64,000 bases of DNA from Schistocerca nitens (lineage: Eukaryota; Arthropoda; Insecta; Orthoptera; Acrididae): positions 1,188,683,413 to 1,188,747,412 of the forward strand of contig NC_064615.1 of the NCBI RefSeq assembly GCF_023898315.1, in the 5' to 3' direction. Each line of letters starts with the position of its first letter. The stretch's first letter is position 1. Made by a program: the position numbers and the translations under genes. This document shows, piece after piece, positions 10,441 through 21,695 of this stretch. The notes below the pieces were generated by a model. That model was not told the origin of the DNA, made no database searches, and worked only from the letters and a program-made list of their open reading frames with translations.

Positions 10441-12442
10441 TAGCAAATTTGACTCAATTTTGTATGCGCTACAATAACATCACGTATCCTCTCAAAGCAC
10501 GTACAGTTTTTCCTTTCCTCCTCCGTCTGTGGGTCCCTCAGTTTTCTCAGCTGCTTCATTAAGCCAGGAAGGAAAACCCGAAAAGAGCTGGACCAGTGTG
10601 GATTTCACGCACTTCATTCACTGGTACAACACAAATTTATTTTACATAATTTCAATCGCGTAGCAGTCAATTAAGCTTCTTTTTCAGTTATAAACTCATT
10701 TAGAATTCAGCGCCAGTTTAAATAATTTACACAAAAATTTCAAGTCAATTTTAATACAAAAACATACAAGGCACAGAATGTAATAAGGCTAAAGGCGTAA
10801 TGAAGACAGATGTAACTCTTAAGAACTGTACCCGAACAGACTAGCACAGCCTTAATTATAAAATGGTGAGAATAATACATAATTTAAACTTGGCTGATTA
10901 AAAAAAACTAACACCATACTCCAGAAAAATGAAAAACAATTTAAGACCAATACCTAGGCGAGATATTTACACTAAGGAAAACACATCAATTAAAGATTTA
11001 ACACCTTTTTTCGATAACACAAGAATAAGTTCTAACAGATTAAGTTATATGTTGGGATCCGAACATACATCAAAATTTCCTTAAGGTGAAGGCCGCAAGT
11101 TGACGGGTACAAATTCAGAATTTCTGGAACAGGAACACTGAGTAATGTGGCTGCGGTTCGAGGAAAGAGCGCACGAGGCAGCCACCAGACCAGCCGAGCG
11201 TGTGCACCCCGAATAGCGTAAGCGGCCGGCTAAGCAAACCGAGCACGTGGGAGCCGATCCTAGGTAACACGTATCAGGACTGGAGTACCAGAGATTATTA
11301 ACGACGGTTTGGCGGTTTCCTGCAGCACAAGTCATTTTAATTACAACTCCAACACACAGCCGTGCATCACATAAATACTCTTAGGGTAGAATTAGTTAAT
11401 CTGAGCTCTTATGGAAACCATCACAATCTAACTGTCTTAACAAGTTAACCGATGGATTTAATAATTTGATATTAGAAAATTTTGTCTTTTTACCAAGTCA
11501 TTAAAGCAGCCGCAAGGACACTCGCATGACATTCGAAACTCATCAGCATACACACTAGTCCAAAGCATTTCGGAGAAAACAAAATCCGCCCTGGAAAAAG
11601 CAAAGTTATCCGAGCCACTTAAACAGAAAATAAGCACTACAGGATTTCTTAGACAACGTAGGCTTTCGTATTAGCTTCAAAGAATCAGAACACAAAAGCA
11701 AATTATAAACAGGCCAATAAAACAGCAAAATAGACACACATTCTGACACAAACAATTTATCATCCGTGGCAAGTGGTAATACTAAACATTTCACTGCGCC
11801 TCGAACTGAAAATTACACGACCAATCATTTACTTTTAAAATCAGAAGAATTAAAGGAAGGCGCACAAGAACAGGTAACGCTTATACTAAAGCACACCCCC
11901 AACAGCCAAAATAAGCTTTCTTCTGGAACACGGCCCTTAACACTGGCTAAAGGTTCACAAGCCCCACCGACGCATAAGGCTAACACATAGAACAAATTAT
12001 AATGAAATATCAGCGCCAGTGAATCTGTTTAAAATGCTAACCAGATATTGCAATCAGACTGCCCTTCGAATGCCATGGAGACACGGGCATCCACGCGCAA
12101 CAAACAGAAGGAAGACAGGTGGAAATGACAGCGAACACTGTCCCGATAGCTCGGCGCCCTTCTGATAAATCACAGCACGAGGCACGCAGGTACTCGATAA
12201 CTCACACGTGTCGCCCGCCAACGGCTAACACCGCGGCAAAGGGGCCCCACGGAGAGCTCGTTACAGCCTCCTTCCGGCCGCCGACGGCAACAAGTTGGTC
12301 AAAGATCAAACGAATAGAGATATCGATACGTGGCGAGAAACGCGTCACGACTCACAACAATTTTTTTGGCTGCGTAGGGAAACGGGAGTCAAAGGGTACT
12401 TACAGCTCAGCTCGGCGCAGCTACTGCGAGTACAGCGGCGGC
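10441..12442. other. Unassigned, mostly AT-rich region
   Basis: The sequence reads like a non-coding or long terminal-type repeat on the minus strand, with AATAAA-like signals near 10630 on that strand. 12060-12440 is more GC-rich. Short open frames occur with no recognised motif. Confidence 0.4.
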
Positions 12443-12468
12443 ACTTACCTGAAAAGGAGAAAAACACG
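12443..12468 (-). promoter_or_regulatory. Juxtaposed splice acceptor and donor (recursive-splice-like site)
   Basis: Read on the minus strand, a pyrimidine tract (tttttctccttttcag) is followed with no gap by gtaagtg. This is an acceptor fused to a donor with a zero-length exon, the arrangement of recursive splice (ratchet) sites known from long Drosophila introns. The junction lies between 12449 and 12448. A second donor-like gtaagtacc lies about 50 bases further along the same strand. There is no gene model here to anchor it. Confidence 0.3.
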
Positions 12469-14039
12469 AAATGAATGCAGTGCGCTGTAGTGGGTACTGT
12501 GCGTCGAGCGTCGTGACCAGGAACGCTCTGTTTTGCTTCAGATAACAAGGGTCATTTTCTGGCGTGACACCGGTAACTGTAGTCCTACAAAAGTAACACA
12601 TACTTAGTAAATGGGCGCGTGATAGTGATAGCTAATGTCAAAACAAGGCTGACGTAGAAAAAACGTTGTATATAAAAAAGAGGTCAGGTAAGTTGTAAGT
12701 TGCGGAAAGACGAAAATTACAATAAGCAATACAAATATGGTGGGCACGGCCGGAGTTTATTTCCATTATTGACAGAACGCGTTCATTTCTTTTTTTTTAT
12801 GCCTGTGAATTGTGTACGTACTAAATCGGTTCACGACGAAACAACCTGCCCTCAGAATGTCCCATCTAACGTAGAAAAACAAACAAAAAAGAAAAGAATA
12901 ACGCAAATGGGTGATGGTAACAATTACTTTCTCAGATACGGCCACACAACAAACTTTTGCGATGCTTCGCACTTGATTTGTGCTCGATTCCCATTCTTCA
13001 CAGCACTAAAATTCGCGACTGATCTTATAACCAAATTTATTAACCTAAATGAAAAAACGTTAAAAGGAGAAAAAAGTGGGAGACTTGCACTTTACTTCAA
13101 ATTTGAGCAGGCAATTCTTTGGAGTTATTGCTCTTCCACATAGGTTATATGAAGATAAATCATTGAAGAACATTATGTTAGCTGAAACACAAAATCAACA
13201 AAGTGCCTAGACATAGTACACAGCAAGTCCTCCACTGAAAAAAAAAAGAGAGCGACACAAGCACATTTTCTCAAAATGTCAGACACACCTAGTTTGTAAC
13301 ATCGATGTTATTGTTTAGAAATGTATACTGTTCTTGCGCCATATACAAGCAACATGTTGACCCTCTCTCGGAGACGCCACGCGTTTAAAACCACACTCAA
13401 CCGGGCTTCCGTCACGTGGGATGGCCGCAGTGGAGAACACGTGTCCCATTTTACTCGAGCAGGTAACTTTGTCAGTCGGGTGCAGAAACCAGAGAGTTTT
13501 TACAAGAAACTCCGAACACCTTGAGCGAACGTACCTGTGTTCGGCTGTAATATGTTCCCACCACAATGGGACATACTTGGAGGAATACAGGGACCGTCTA
13601 AATTCCTCGTCAAAGAGCGACTCGGCTAACACGAAATACATTTGTGCTGTGGGATAACATCTAAAGAAAAGAGTTCCTAAAATGTTGCACGTTCATTTTC
13701 GGAGTACATGAGAAAATACAAAATAGGTAGCAGTTGAATGCAAGATGGCGGGCACTGAGTGACGTGCGTATCTCCGGCTGGCGAGTTTTTCCGCTCACTG
13801 AAGCGCGTGCATCCGACTAAACACGTGTTACCTGCCCTGGTGTATCGTTCTCCTTTGATTACCACGTGTGATGAGTGAGTGAAAAACGGGAAGAGCACGA
13901 GTAGTCGGCAGCAGGCGAGGCTGCAGGGGCGCGGGCGGCGCGGGCGGCAGCTGAGGCCTCGCTGGCCGACACCTGGGAGCTCGTCCGGCCCCAGGTGCAC
14001 AGTAAAGGCACGCTAGGCGTAATCGTGCCATCCATCACG
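12469..14039. other. Unassigned region
   Basis: 12620-13330 is AT-rich with a 147-codon open frame at 12700-13143 that is low in complexity and has no motif. 13320-13640 is open on both strands with no recognised domain. 13830-14040 is GC-rich and may be the 5' end of the L-A element that follows. Confidence 0.45.
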
Positions 14040-14600
14040 GACTCTGGGACGGCCGCGGTCGTGGACAAACTGCAAGAGTCTGTCGGGCGCAGCAGCTCCG
14101 AAATCCAGTCTCTCAGAAAGTCCCTGGCCGCATAAGACACAAAAGCCGCCGACCTAGGAGCTAAACTGTCTGCGGCCACCGATGAAATCGAGCAGTATCA
14201 GCGAAGGAACAGCTCGCGCTTGTTCGGGGTAGCCGAAAACGATCGTGAAAACACCGACGATCTGGTCATTAGCCTCGTGAGTGAGAAACTCGGCGTGCAG
14301 GTCGACGTGGCCGATACTGACAGAAGCCACTGTGTTGGGCGCAGGATACCAGGTGCCGTGAAACCCGGGCCCATAATAATTAAATTTGAGCTGAAGTCTT
14401 TGCTCAGAAAAGAAAACTCGCCAAGAGTTGCGTTACCCTGAGGGAAGATTTGACGCGCCAAAGACTAAAAGTTTTGAACGCTGCGATCACACAGTTCGAC
14501 CTTCAAAATGTATGGACCCAGGATGGCAGGATCGTAGTCAAGACGGAAGGAGGGAGGAAAGCGGTGACGAAAATGTTCGAACTGAAAGACTGAGAAATCT
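14040..14600 (+). pseudogene. LINE L-A ORF1-like relic
   Basis: One frame gives a heptad-like coiled coil (DKLQESVGRSSSEIQSLRKSL, stop, then EIEQYQRRNS). It continues as LFGVAENDRENTDDLV and VSEKLGVQVDVADTDRSHCVGRR, then KPGPIIIKFEL. After a frameshift near 14420 a second frame reads LREDLTRQRLKVLNAA and NVWTQDGRIVVKTEGG. This is the order seen in L1-type ORF1 proteins: coiled coil, RRM-like domain and C-terminal domain. Such proteins are RNA-binding chaperones. At least one stop and one frameshift inactivate it. Confidence 0.7.
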
Positions 14601-15149
14601 AGTGAGACACAAAGTCTCATATTCTATTCTGTCAAATGTAAGTTAATTTTTATTATTTTTTCCATTTTTTTAACGTAAATATTGCTTCGTTATTTCTCTA
14701 AGTACCATACGTACTCTGTTTAAAATAAGTCAATCGTTTCACACAAATATTTCTTCTTTATTTCTCTATCATAAGTGCTCATGTACATTCATATTGTCAG
14801 TCAAACGGGAATTAACATTCTCCATTAAAAGCAATCTCCTCAAAACCGCCTTTCTATATCTATTATTTTCATCCTCGTCACTACCACTACTACTAATATT
14901 ATCTTTTTCGTAACCACTACTGCCAATTTCCATCTTTCTTTTCGCTCCCTTCTCCGATACCTCCAGCCTGTCTTTCACCTTTAGCCCACAGACGCTTCAG
15001 TCAGCCACGACCTTGGACACACCTGCAAATATGTCTTCCCCGCGAAATCCAGCTTTTGTCCTTCTTCCGGCCAGCAGGTAAACGGAGCGCGCTCGGTCCT
15101 ACAGGCGGCCACAATGGGACGCACCGGTTCCGGCGGCAGGCTCTTTGAG

Positions 15150-16270
15150 GCCCACGCAGTCGCTAACGGCTCACTTCGACGAGTTCTGTGACCTGATCTG
15201 CCAGTCGCTGTTCCATATTATCCTCGTCTCTGAAACATTTCTTTTACGACGCTATCCGAATCACTGGTTACTAAGGCAGATCGTGAAACACGACGTGCGG
15301 GTGGTGTGGGTGCCTATGTTCGCTCTGATCTGACACCTACTATACTACGCACATCGGATGCAAAAGGCGAAGGAGAAGCAGAGTTCTTTTTTTTTCGAAA
15401 TAAATACATCAAATCAGAAACTGCTAATTGGAGTTATCTATAAACCGTGTCCTCCTTCAGCCTGCGCTGTCCTCGCTCGTGCCACTGCACGAACACACAA
15501 TCGTTATGGGCGACACAAACATCGACTTACAGATAAAATCTCCCTCTGCAGAAAAACTAAGGAGACTGCTCCACTCCAACGATATGAGTTTAACACCGCT
15601 GGACCCAACCCGTCAAACGCCACGCAGCCATACACTCATAGATATAATAGCAACAAAGCGACCAGATAAAATAATTCGCGCCAATCAGACATCCGCTCCG
15701 GGACTCTCTGCTCATGACGCGATATTCTTGAATTACTCAACGCATACTACCAAAGAAAAATCTCACCTAGTAACCTACAGAAATCTAAAAAATGTTAACC
15801 ACGAGGCTCTTCAAAAGGATTGCTCAGACATCCCTTGGCACGATATAAGCAATGAACCGACTTTAGACGGAAAAATTCGGATATTATGTCGCAAAATTAT
15901 TGCACTGTATGACAAACATGCTCCTCAACGCACTGTCGAGGTAAAGAGAGCTCCCGCTCCTTGGCTCACCACTGCATTACGCCACTTAATGAATACACGT
16001 GATGCTGCACATAGGGCCTTCAAGCGTAACCCAACTCCCGAGGCGTATGAAGCTTACAGGAAACTCCGGAAACAGAACCAAGCAAAGCGTGAGGAATGCC
16101 AAAATCAGACATGCCCGCTCTGTCGTATGCGGCATATCGAAGTCTGCTGCACTGTGGAAAAGACTGCGCAGTTTCGGTATAGGGAAGCGAACATCTCACT
16201 CTGTTTATCAGAAGAATTAAACCATTCCGTCTCAACAGCTGTAAACTGTCACGCAGCGACAAATTACTAG
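15150..16270 (+). pseudogene. LINE L-A endonuclease relic
   Basis: The frame starts with HFDEFCDLI and reaches IILVSETFL, the catalytic-Glu motif of APE-type LINE endonucleases. Frameshifts follow, then HTIVMGDTNIDL (the GD.N motif), THTLIDIIAT and APGLSAHDAIFL (the final SDH-type motif, here SAHD). A 280-codon open frame (15428-16270) covers the second half and runs into the linker that joins the endonuclease to the RT. The enzyme would nick the target to prime reverse transcription. The first half is broken by frameshifts. Confidence 0.75.
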
Positions 16271-16305
16271 CCCCGAGATATCAATCTCTCGAGGGACAAG
16301 TTTTT

Positions 16306-16472
16306 GTTCAAATGTGTGTGAAATCTTATGGGACTTAACTGCTGAGGTCATCAGTCCCTAAGCTTATACACTACTTAACCTAAATTATCCTAAGGACAAA
16401 CAAACACACCCATGCCCGAGGGAGGACTCGAACCTTCTCCGCGACCAGCCGCACAGTCCATGACCGCTGGGC
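16306..16472 (-). repeat. SINE-A-related variant inside L-A
   Basis: A diverged SINE in minus orientation. It shares the body blocks of SINE-A (tatgggacttaac, ggtcatcagtccc, ctacttaacctaaat) but has a different spacer and a truncated head (gccgcacagtccatgaccg). It is flanked by an exact 11-base duplication, gacaagttttt, at 16295-16305 and 16473-16483. It looks like a second subfamily that inserted between the endonuclease and RT parts. Confidence 0.85.
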
Positions 16473-16489
16473 GACAAGTTTTTCCTAAA

Positions 16490-18062
16490 ACATGTCACTA
16501 CAGGCACAGTACACAAGGCAGTTATGAGAATCTCTTCCGAGGCAGTAGGAAATGATGGAGTGAGCATTGGCATGATTAAGAACGTCGTAGACACTATCTA
16601 AAGCCCTAGAATACATCGTCCATGAACAGCTGACGGATTACCTCAAAAGTCATAGCACCCACGATAAACATCAATCAGGCTTCCGAAAGCACCATAGTAC
16701 AGCAACTGCATTAATCAAAGTAACTGATGACATTAAACATGCTATGGACAGACGTGAAGCTACCATCCTGACACTGCTTGACTTTAGCAAGGCTTTTGAT
16801 ACAGCTGACTTTGATATATTACTAATTAAAATGAAATAGCTGAATTTCTCAAATAGCGCAATACACTGGTTCGACAGCTACCTCAAAAACAGAAGTCAAG
16901 AAGAAGTCATTTGTGGGTCGGAGAAGTCTTCATGGAAAACGTGCGTTCTGGAGTTCCCCAAGGCTCTGCCCTTGGTCCATTACTCTTCTCACTATACATT
17001 AATGATATTTCTTCAGTGATTCACTCCTGCAACTACCATCTATATGCCGACACAGTAGCGAGTATGAACGCAGATCTTTGCTCTGTTTCTCGATGGGCAC
17101 AGAACCTAGGTCTGAAACTAAACCCGAAGAAATCCCTGGTCATTCTTATATCTCATCCAAAGTTAATCAGCCGGTACTTTCGCGAAACAGTCCCTCAAAT
17201 ACTCCTCAATGGTACCCAACTACCATACCAAAAAACAGTGAAAGACCTTGGAATAATCTTGGATGAACACCTAAACTGGGAAGAAGAAACGCCGGCCTCG
17301 GTGGTCTAGCGGTTCTAGGCGCTCAGTCCGGAACCGCGCGAGTGCTACGGTCGCAGGTTCGAATCCTGCCTCGGGCATGGATGTTTGTGATGTCCTTAGG
17401 TTAGTTAGGTTTAAGTAGTTCTAAGTTCTAGGGGACTGATGACCACAGATGTTAAGTCCCATAGTGCTCAGAGCCATTTGAACCATTTTTTTGAAGAAGA
17501 AACAGTCACAGCTTGCCGGAAATCGCTCTCCTCCCTACATGCAATCCAAAAATTTAGAAAAATATTTCCAACACATGTTAAACAAAAATTAGTCCAAACA
17601 CTGGTCTTGCCTAATCTTTACTACTGTGATGTAGTTCAACACGGCACAAATAGTGAAAATTCGAGATGCCTCGAGCTAGTGATGAATGCTTCCGTTAGAT
17701 ACGTGTGCAATATACCGTTGTATGATCGTATCAGTCCTTCATACACCCAACTAGGTTGGATACGCCCGCGTAAGGCACGCGATCTCCACACGATGTGCTT
17801 ACTTCATCGACTTCTTAGTCACTGGTGCCCCCAGTACTTGTCGTCTCACATTAAACACCTATCATCATTCCACAACCGCGATACCAGATCGGATACGTCT
17901 AGCATCTTGGCTGTACCTTTACATAATACAATATCTTTCTCCGTGTCATTCTCCATCTCAGCCATACGACTATGGAACGCGCTCCCCTGTGATCTGCGTC
18001 TTATCCAGAACCACTCAACATTCAAGAGGGAACTCAAAACTTACATATTGGGGACGGTATAG
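16490..18062 (+). pseudogene. LINE L-A reverse transcriptase relic
   Basis: The frames give [84 protein letters not shown] and, after the SINE at 17291-17492, a 3' domain ending SISAIRLWNALPCDLR. These are the palm, fingers and thumb blocks of LINE RT. The catalytic YADD is YADT followed by a deletion, and the region joining motifs 1 and 2 is deleted near 16600. Stops and frameshifts add to the damage. The final 207-codon frame (17439-18062, partly SINE) is otherwise open. Confidence 0.85.
17291..17492 (+). repeat. SINE-A copy inside the L-A RT
   Basis: A full SINE-A with the B box ggttcgaatcc and a short T-rich tail. An exact 11-base duplication, gaagaagaaac, flanks it at 17280-17290 and 17493-17503. 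The RT sequence resumes after it (EETVTACRKSLSS), so the insertion is clean and later than the LINE. Confidence 0.95.
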
Positions 18063-18469
18063 CCACCACTGTTGTGCCCCTCTCATCTCTTTCTTTCTCC
18101 TCTCCATCATAGCTTCGAATTTTACCATTCTATTTCTCTTCCTCTAACCTAGCTACCTCTTCTATATCTCCTTCACCCCATTCTATCGTCTTATGTCTCT
18201 GCTCGATGCGAATAACTCACAAGCTGCAAGAACATAACGAGAAAATTCCCATTTAGCAATAGGACTGACATTCATAAAAGAAAACTATGTTTACTTTCAT
18301 ATACATAGTCATTAGTATTATTATTGATTGTTATAACTAATTTTTTGATTGTTATAATTATCCTTGTACTACTGTTATAATCTCTATTTTTTTTCTTTAA
18401 CATTAATACTGTATAACACGTGGTATGTCCATAATGTTCTGTACAAACTGAAATTCGTTCAATCTGAGT

Positions 18470-18545
18470 GTGCCTGGTTAGGTGTAAGAGAGGGCCTGAA
18501 GGCCCTAATCTTGCCAGGTAAAATAAATGCATAAATAAATAAATA
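18470..18545 (+). other. 3' hairpin and ATAA tail of LINE L-A
   Basis: agggcctgaaggccct forms a perfect short hairpin near 18490, followed by cttgccaggtaaaataaatg and a run of ataa units. LINEs of the CR1/L2 group often end in a structured element plus a short tandem repeat in place of a long poly-A, and the RT recognises this end. This gives the 3' boundary of L-A. Confidence 0.65.
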
Positions 18546-19085
18546 GCGTCTAAAATATGAAATAGATAGTAGATGAATAGCATCCGTCTTAAATCGCAGC
18601 TCTAGCAACGAGTTTGTGCGTTCACAGCGCGCGGAACAGTTCGTCATTAGTGAGAAATTTCAGATTGCTCGTATATGAAAATTCACAGACTGGCTTCGAG
18701 GAGACTATAAAGTAGAAGACGTGGCGGAAAAAAGAAGCTTACCGAAGAAAAGAATAAGGTTGGGAAAAGTCGAAATAGCGACGCCATAATGCAACTAGTT
18801 CTCGACAGAGGAAGTTCATTTCTGAGCCAATTCCAGAGATCAGCGAGATTTTACAGCCGTACTTACATGGTGCAGAAATTAAGCGAGACGAAGCGGAGTT
18901 GCACACAGTTGTACGATAAGTAGCGAGGATTACACTTGGGCAGCCGAGCAGCCGAGTGTGTCTCGCAGCTCTCGTTCGGTTTCTGTCCGTCTGTCGCTTA
19001 GTCGGGCCGCCAACTTTCGGCTACTCTCCCGTGACGAGCACACACTCACCACAGCAGGCCACGGGTCTGTGGGTAGCCGCGTGAG
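18546..19085. other. Unassigned region
   Basis: No recognised feature. 18930-19085 becomes GC-richer and is the target region into which the SINE-B at 19098 inserted. Confidence 0.5.
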
Positions 19086-19097
19086 GTGTGCAGCCGG

Positions 19098-19355
19098 AGG
19101 AGGAGGAGGAGGAGGATATTAGTGTTTAACGTCCCGTCGACAACGAGGTCATTAGAGACGGAGCGCGAGCTCGGGTGAGGGAAGGATGGGGAAGGAAATC
19201 GGCCGTGCCCTTTCAAAGGAACCATCCCGGCATTTACCTGAAGCGATTTAGGGAAATCACGGAAAACCTAAATCAGGATGGCCGGAGACGGGATTGAACC
19301 GTCGTCCTCCCGAATGCGAGTCCAGTTTGCTAACCACTGCGCCACCTCGCTCGGT
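19098..19355 (-). repeat. SINE-B copy (tRNA-derived)
   Basis: Minus orientation. The head at the high-coordinate end reads gtggcgcagtggttagc (A-box region) and ggttcaatccc (B box). The body contains the conserved tttcctttgaaagggcac and cgacgggacgttaaac, and the 3' tail is a gga repeat. An exact 12-base duplication, gtgtgcagccgg, flanks it at 19086-19097 and 19356-19367. Family mobility would require a LINE in trans. Confidence 0.95.
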
Positions 19356-19367
19356 GTGTGCAGCCGG

Positions 19368-19969
19368 CGCCTCGCCTTCAGTCTCCGACAAAAGAGCACC
19401 TCAACTTGTGAAATAATCCCTGCTGTGCAGAACGATGACAAAGAAGATGAATGTTTAGTCCGGGTAATATAGAACTGCTGCTAACTGCGTGTATAAGGTA
19501 CGACGAGCGGCAAAACAGAGCTAGTACAAGAGAGAGAGACTGTTCAGAAGAATTGTTTCGGTACACGAGAGAGAGGAGTACGAAATGTGAAGAAAGTGCC
19601 GAGTTGCCCGGCAGAGCTCTTCGGCGAGTGTCGCTTCGCTGAAGGCGGCCCGCCGTCGCCGTCGCCGTCGCCGCCCTCGGACCCCACAACCACCAGCTCG
19701 TCGGCGGTCGGCCGACACGCAACTGAACGAAGCCTCGCATTTACCACACACAGAACGCTTTGCTCGAGTTTAAAGTCACGACTAGTGACAGGGCAAGTCC
19801 TAGTATCAGACAAAGTTTGACGAACGTAACTGCCGTTCTGCGGAACAAATATCTTATATCGTTCGAGGACTCGAAGCATCACTGCCTCTGATTGCACCAG
19901 AAACAATGAATACGTGCAAACCTGACGGGAATTGTGTTTTCAGTAAGTGGAGATTTTCAGACCTTGTCT
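19368..19969. other. Unassigned region with a Ser-Pro coding-like stretch
   Basis: 19587-19820 is open and encodes a Ser/Pro-rich stretch (GGPPSPSPSPP) made by a ccgtcg hexamer repeat. No splice sites convincingly bracket it and the antisense strand is also open, so I do not call an exon. Confidence 0.35.
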
Positions 19970-20620
19970 ACACTGTCGTTTTCCTTCATTACCTTCTCCA
20001 TTAAGGTAATAAGGCGGTGATCTCGATCTTCACTTCATCCACTCCCTGACCACTACCGACGCGTTGCCAGTTTTTTGGCGTTATTATCTTTAGCATCTCT
20101 TAGCTTCCTCTTTTCTCCGTAACGTTGTACGAGTTGTTCAGTTCATCGGCGAGTCCCCCACAGTGAGCTGCCACCGTAGAATCCAAATCCTCGCGCCTCC
20201 TGGAACGGCGCGCCCTCCGACGCACGATCGTGGAATGGCGGCGTCTCGCCCTTTCCCGTCGCCCGAGCTGCAGACGCCGCGCCCCGCCCCGCCCCGGCCT
20301 ACCCTCGCCACAGTGTTTAGTTGGGCAGGCTGGCGCCGCTGCTGCCTTTTCCGCACGACTCGGCCCTGGGCAGCTGCGGCGATCACCCAGTCTCCAGCGG
20401 GGTAGTTGGTAGCACTGTGCAAGGTGAGGTGACAGCACGGGGCGCACGCCCAAATGAGGCGGCTCGGCTGGCGTGCCCGTGACGTCACGGTACACGCTGA
20501 ACGCATCGACCCGGCGCGCTCTCGTCGGCCGCCCCCGCCTTGCTGCGTCGCCACATTGCCTGCCAGCGTTCCGTCGTGACGTCCCACTCGTACGGACATA
20601 AAGGGACGCAATGGCTGAGA
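19970..20620. promoter_or_regulatory. CpG-rich patch with GC boxes and a CRE-like site
   Basis: 20150-20600 is dense in CpG. It includes a run of ccccgcccc GC boxes near 20280 and a perfect palindromic TGACGTCA near 20480. Such patches can be promoters or young repeats that have escaped CpG loss. No gene starts here that I can recognise; the next feature is an old RTE relic. The open frames across it (up to 157 codons, minus) look like GC-driven artefacts. Confidence 0.3.
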
Positions 20621-20639
20621 AGGGAGTGAGAAGGCGTTA

Positions 20640-21400
20640 TTCAGTCTGTACCTGGAACAGGCAGTAGAGGAAACCGAGAAGAAACCGGGAATGGGAACTG
20701 ACTTTCAGGGAGAACAGATAAGGCCGTTAATGCTCGCCCACGAGATTGTACGTATAGCGGGGACGACAAATTGACACGGAAGAGCAGTTGAACAGAATGA
20801 ACAGTGACTTGAAAATACGTTATAACACGAATATCAACAAATATGGAACGACCGTATTGGAATGCAATCGATAAAACTCCGCTGAAGCTGGGGAAAAATG
20901 ACGAAAATGTAGCAGACGAGCTGCACTATTTCTGCAGCAAAATAAGCGACAACAAATGCGGTAAAGAGAACAATTATTAAATGCGGACTGGCCAGAAAAA
21001 GAAAAGTTTTTCAGAAAGATGAATTTTTTTTATCGCAGAATGTAAAATTTTGTGTAAGGAAGTGTTTATAACTGTAGCCCTTTACAGAAGTTAAATGTGG
21101 ATCATATACAGTACAGTAGAAATTAATTTTTTAAATTCAATGGTACTGAAGCATGTCGATGGCTAGTTCGTATACCTAATGAAGAAGGACTCAACCACAA
21201 TGGGCACAGGCGAAATTTATGGCGCAACTTGAGTAAAGAAAGGTGTAGGTTGATATGAGACATTGTCAGGCAGCGAAGGATAGTTGATTTAGTAACGCGG
21301 CGAACCGAGGCGACGACAGACGGTAGAGTAAGACCAGCCCTCGAATACGGTAAGCAGGACTGGCATAGGAAGCTACAAACGACAACTGATGCAGGCGGAA
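20640..21400 (+). pseudogene. Old RTE-type LINE relic (RT C-terminal part)
   Basis: Strongly degraded, but blocks are readable in order: LYSVYLEQAVEET, then LKLGKNDENVADELHYFCSKISD, where RTE elements have a VKEFCYLGSKIT block. The series continues with a block near 21020 and DIVRQRRIVDLV near 21260, followed by a GRVRPALEYGKQ-like end. This is the same C-terminal layout as RTE-1 at 24.2 kb. Stops and frameshifts are frequent. Confidence is moderate because every block is weak on its own. Confidence 0.5.
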
Positions 21401-21695
21401 ATTTCGACGTTTCGTTTTCAAACAACAGATTTTTTAAAAACGCTTAACAAAGTGTCATCGGAGAAAGACTTGAGTCCAGTGGATCGGCTTCCGCTATGCA
21501 ATGTTTAAACATCGCAAAGCAAGTAGCAGCATACTGCGGTTCCTGACACAGCGAAGACAGATGCGAGGCACTGCTGGGAATGACACCAACCCACCGATAC
21601 TTTACGCAAACGGGGAAACCCATTATGCAAATTACTTAATCAATTATTCCAAAAATTAATCTCTTATATAACTGACCAATAAAATTAATGATTAT
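21401..21695. other. Unassigned region
   Basis: Short stretch between the RTE relic and the mariner-like element; nothing recognised. Confidence 0.5.

Larger units (their letters stand above)
14040..18545 (+). mobile_element. LINE L-A, decayed non-LTR retrotransposon (CR1/L2/Jockey group)
   Basis: A nearly complete LINE layout: ORF1 with coiled-coil and RRM-like parts (14040-14600), an endonuclease (15150-16270), RT (16490-18062) and a 3' end with a hairpin and ATAA repeats (18470-18545). Two SINEs interrupt it, at 16306-16472 and 17291-17492. ORF1 would bind the element RNA and ORF2 would nick DNA and reverse transcribe. All parts carry stops, frameshifts and internal deletions. The 5' boundary is uncertain and could lie up to 200 bases earlier. 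The clade is tentative. Confidence 0.8.

Noticed and set aside
12700..13143. 147-codon open frame
   Set aside because: AT-rich, low complexity, no motif and no supporting splice or start context.
19587..19820. A real exon encoding a Ser-Pro repeat
   Set aside because: The repeat comes from a hexamer microsatellite, the antisense strand is open and no convincing splice sites flank it.
20138..20611. 157-codon minus-strand open frame
   Set aside because: Lies in the CpG-rich patch; composition is biased, no domain, and plus-strand frames are open too.
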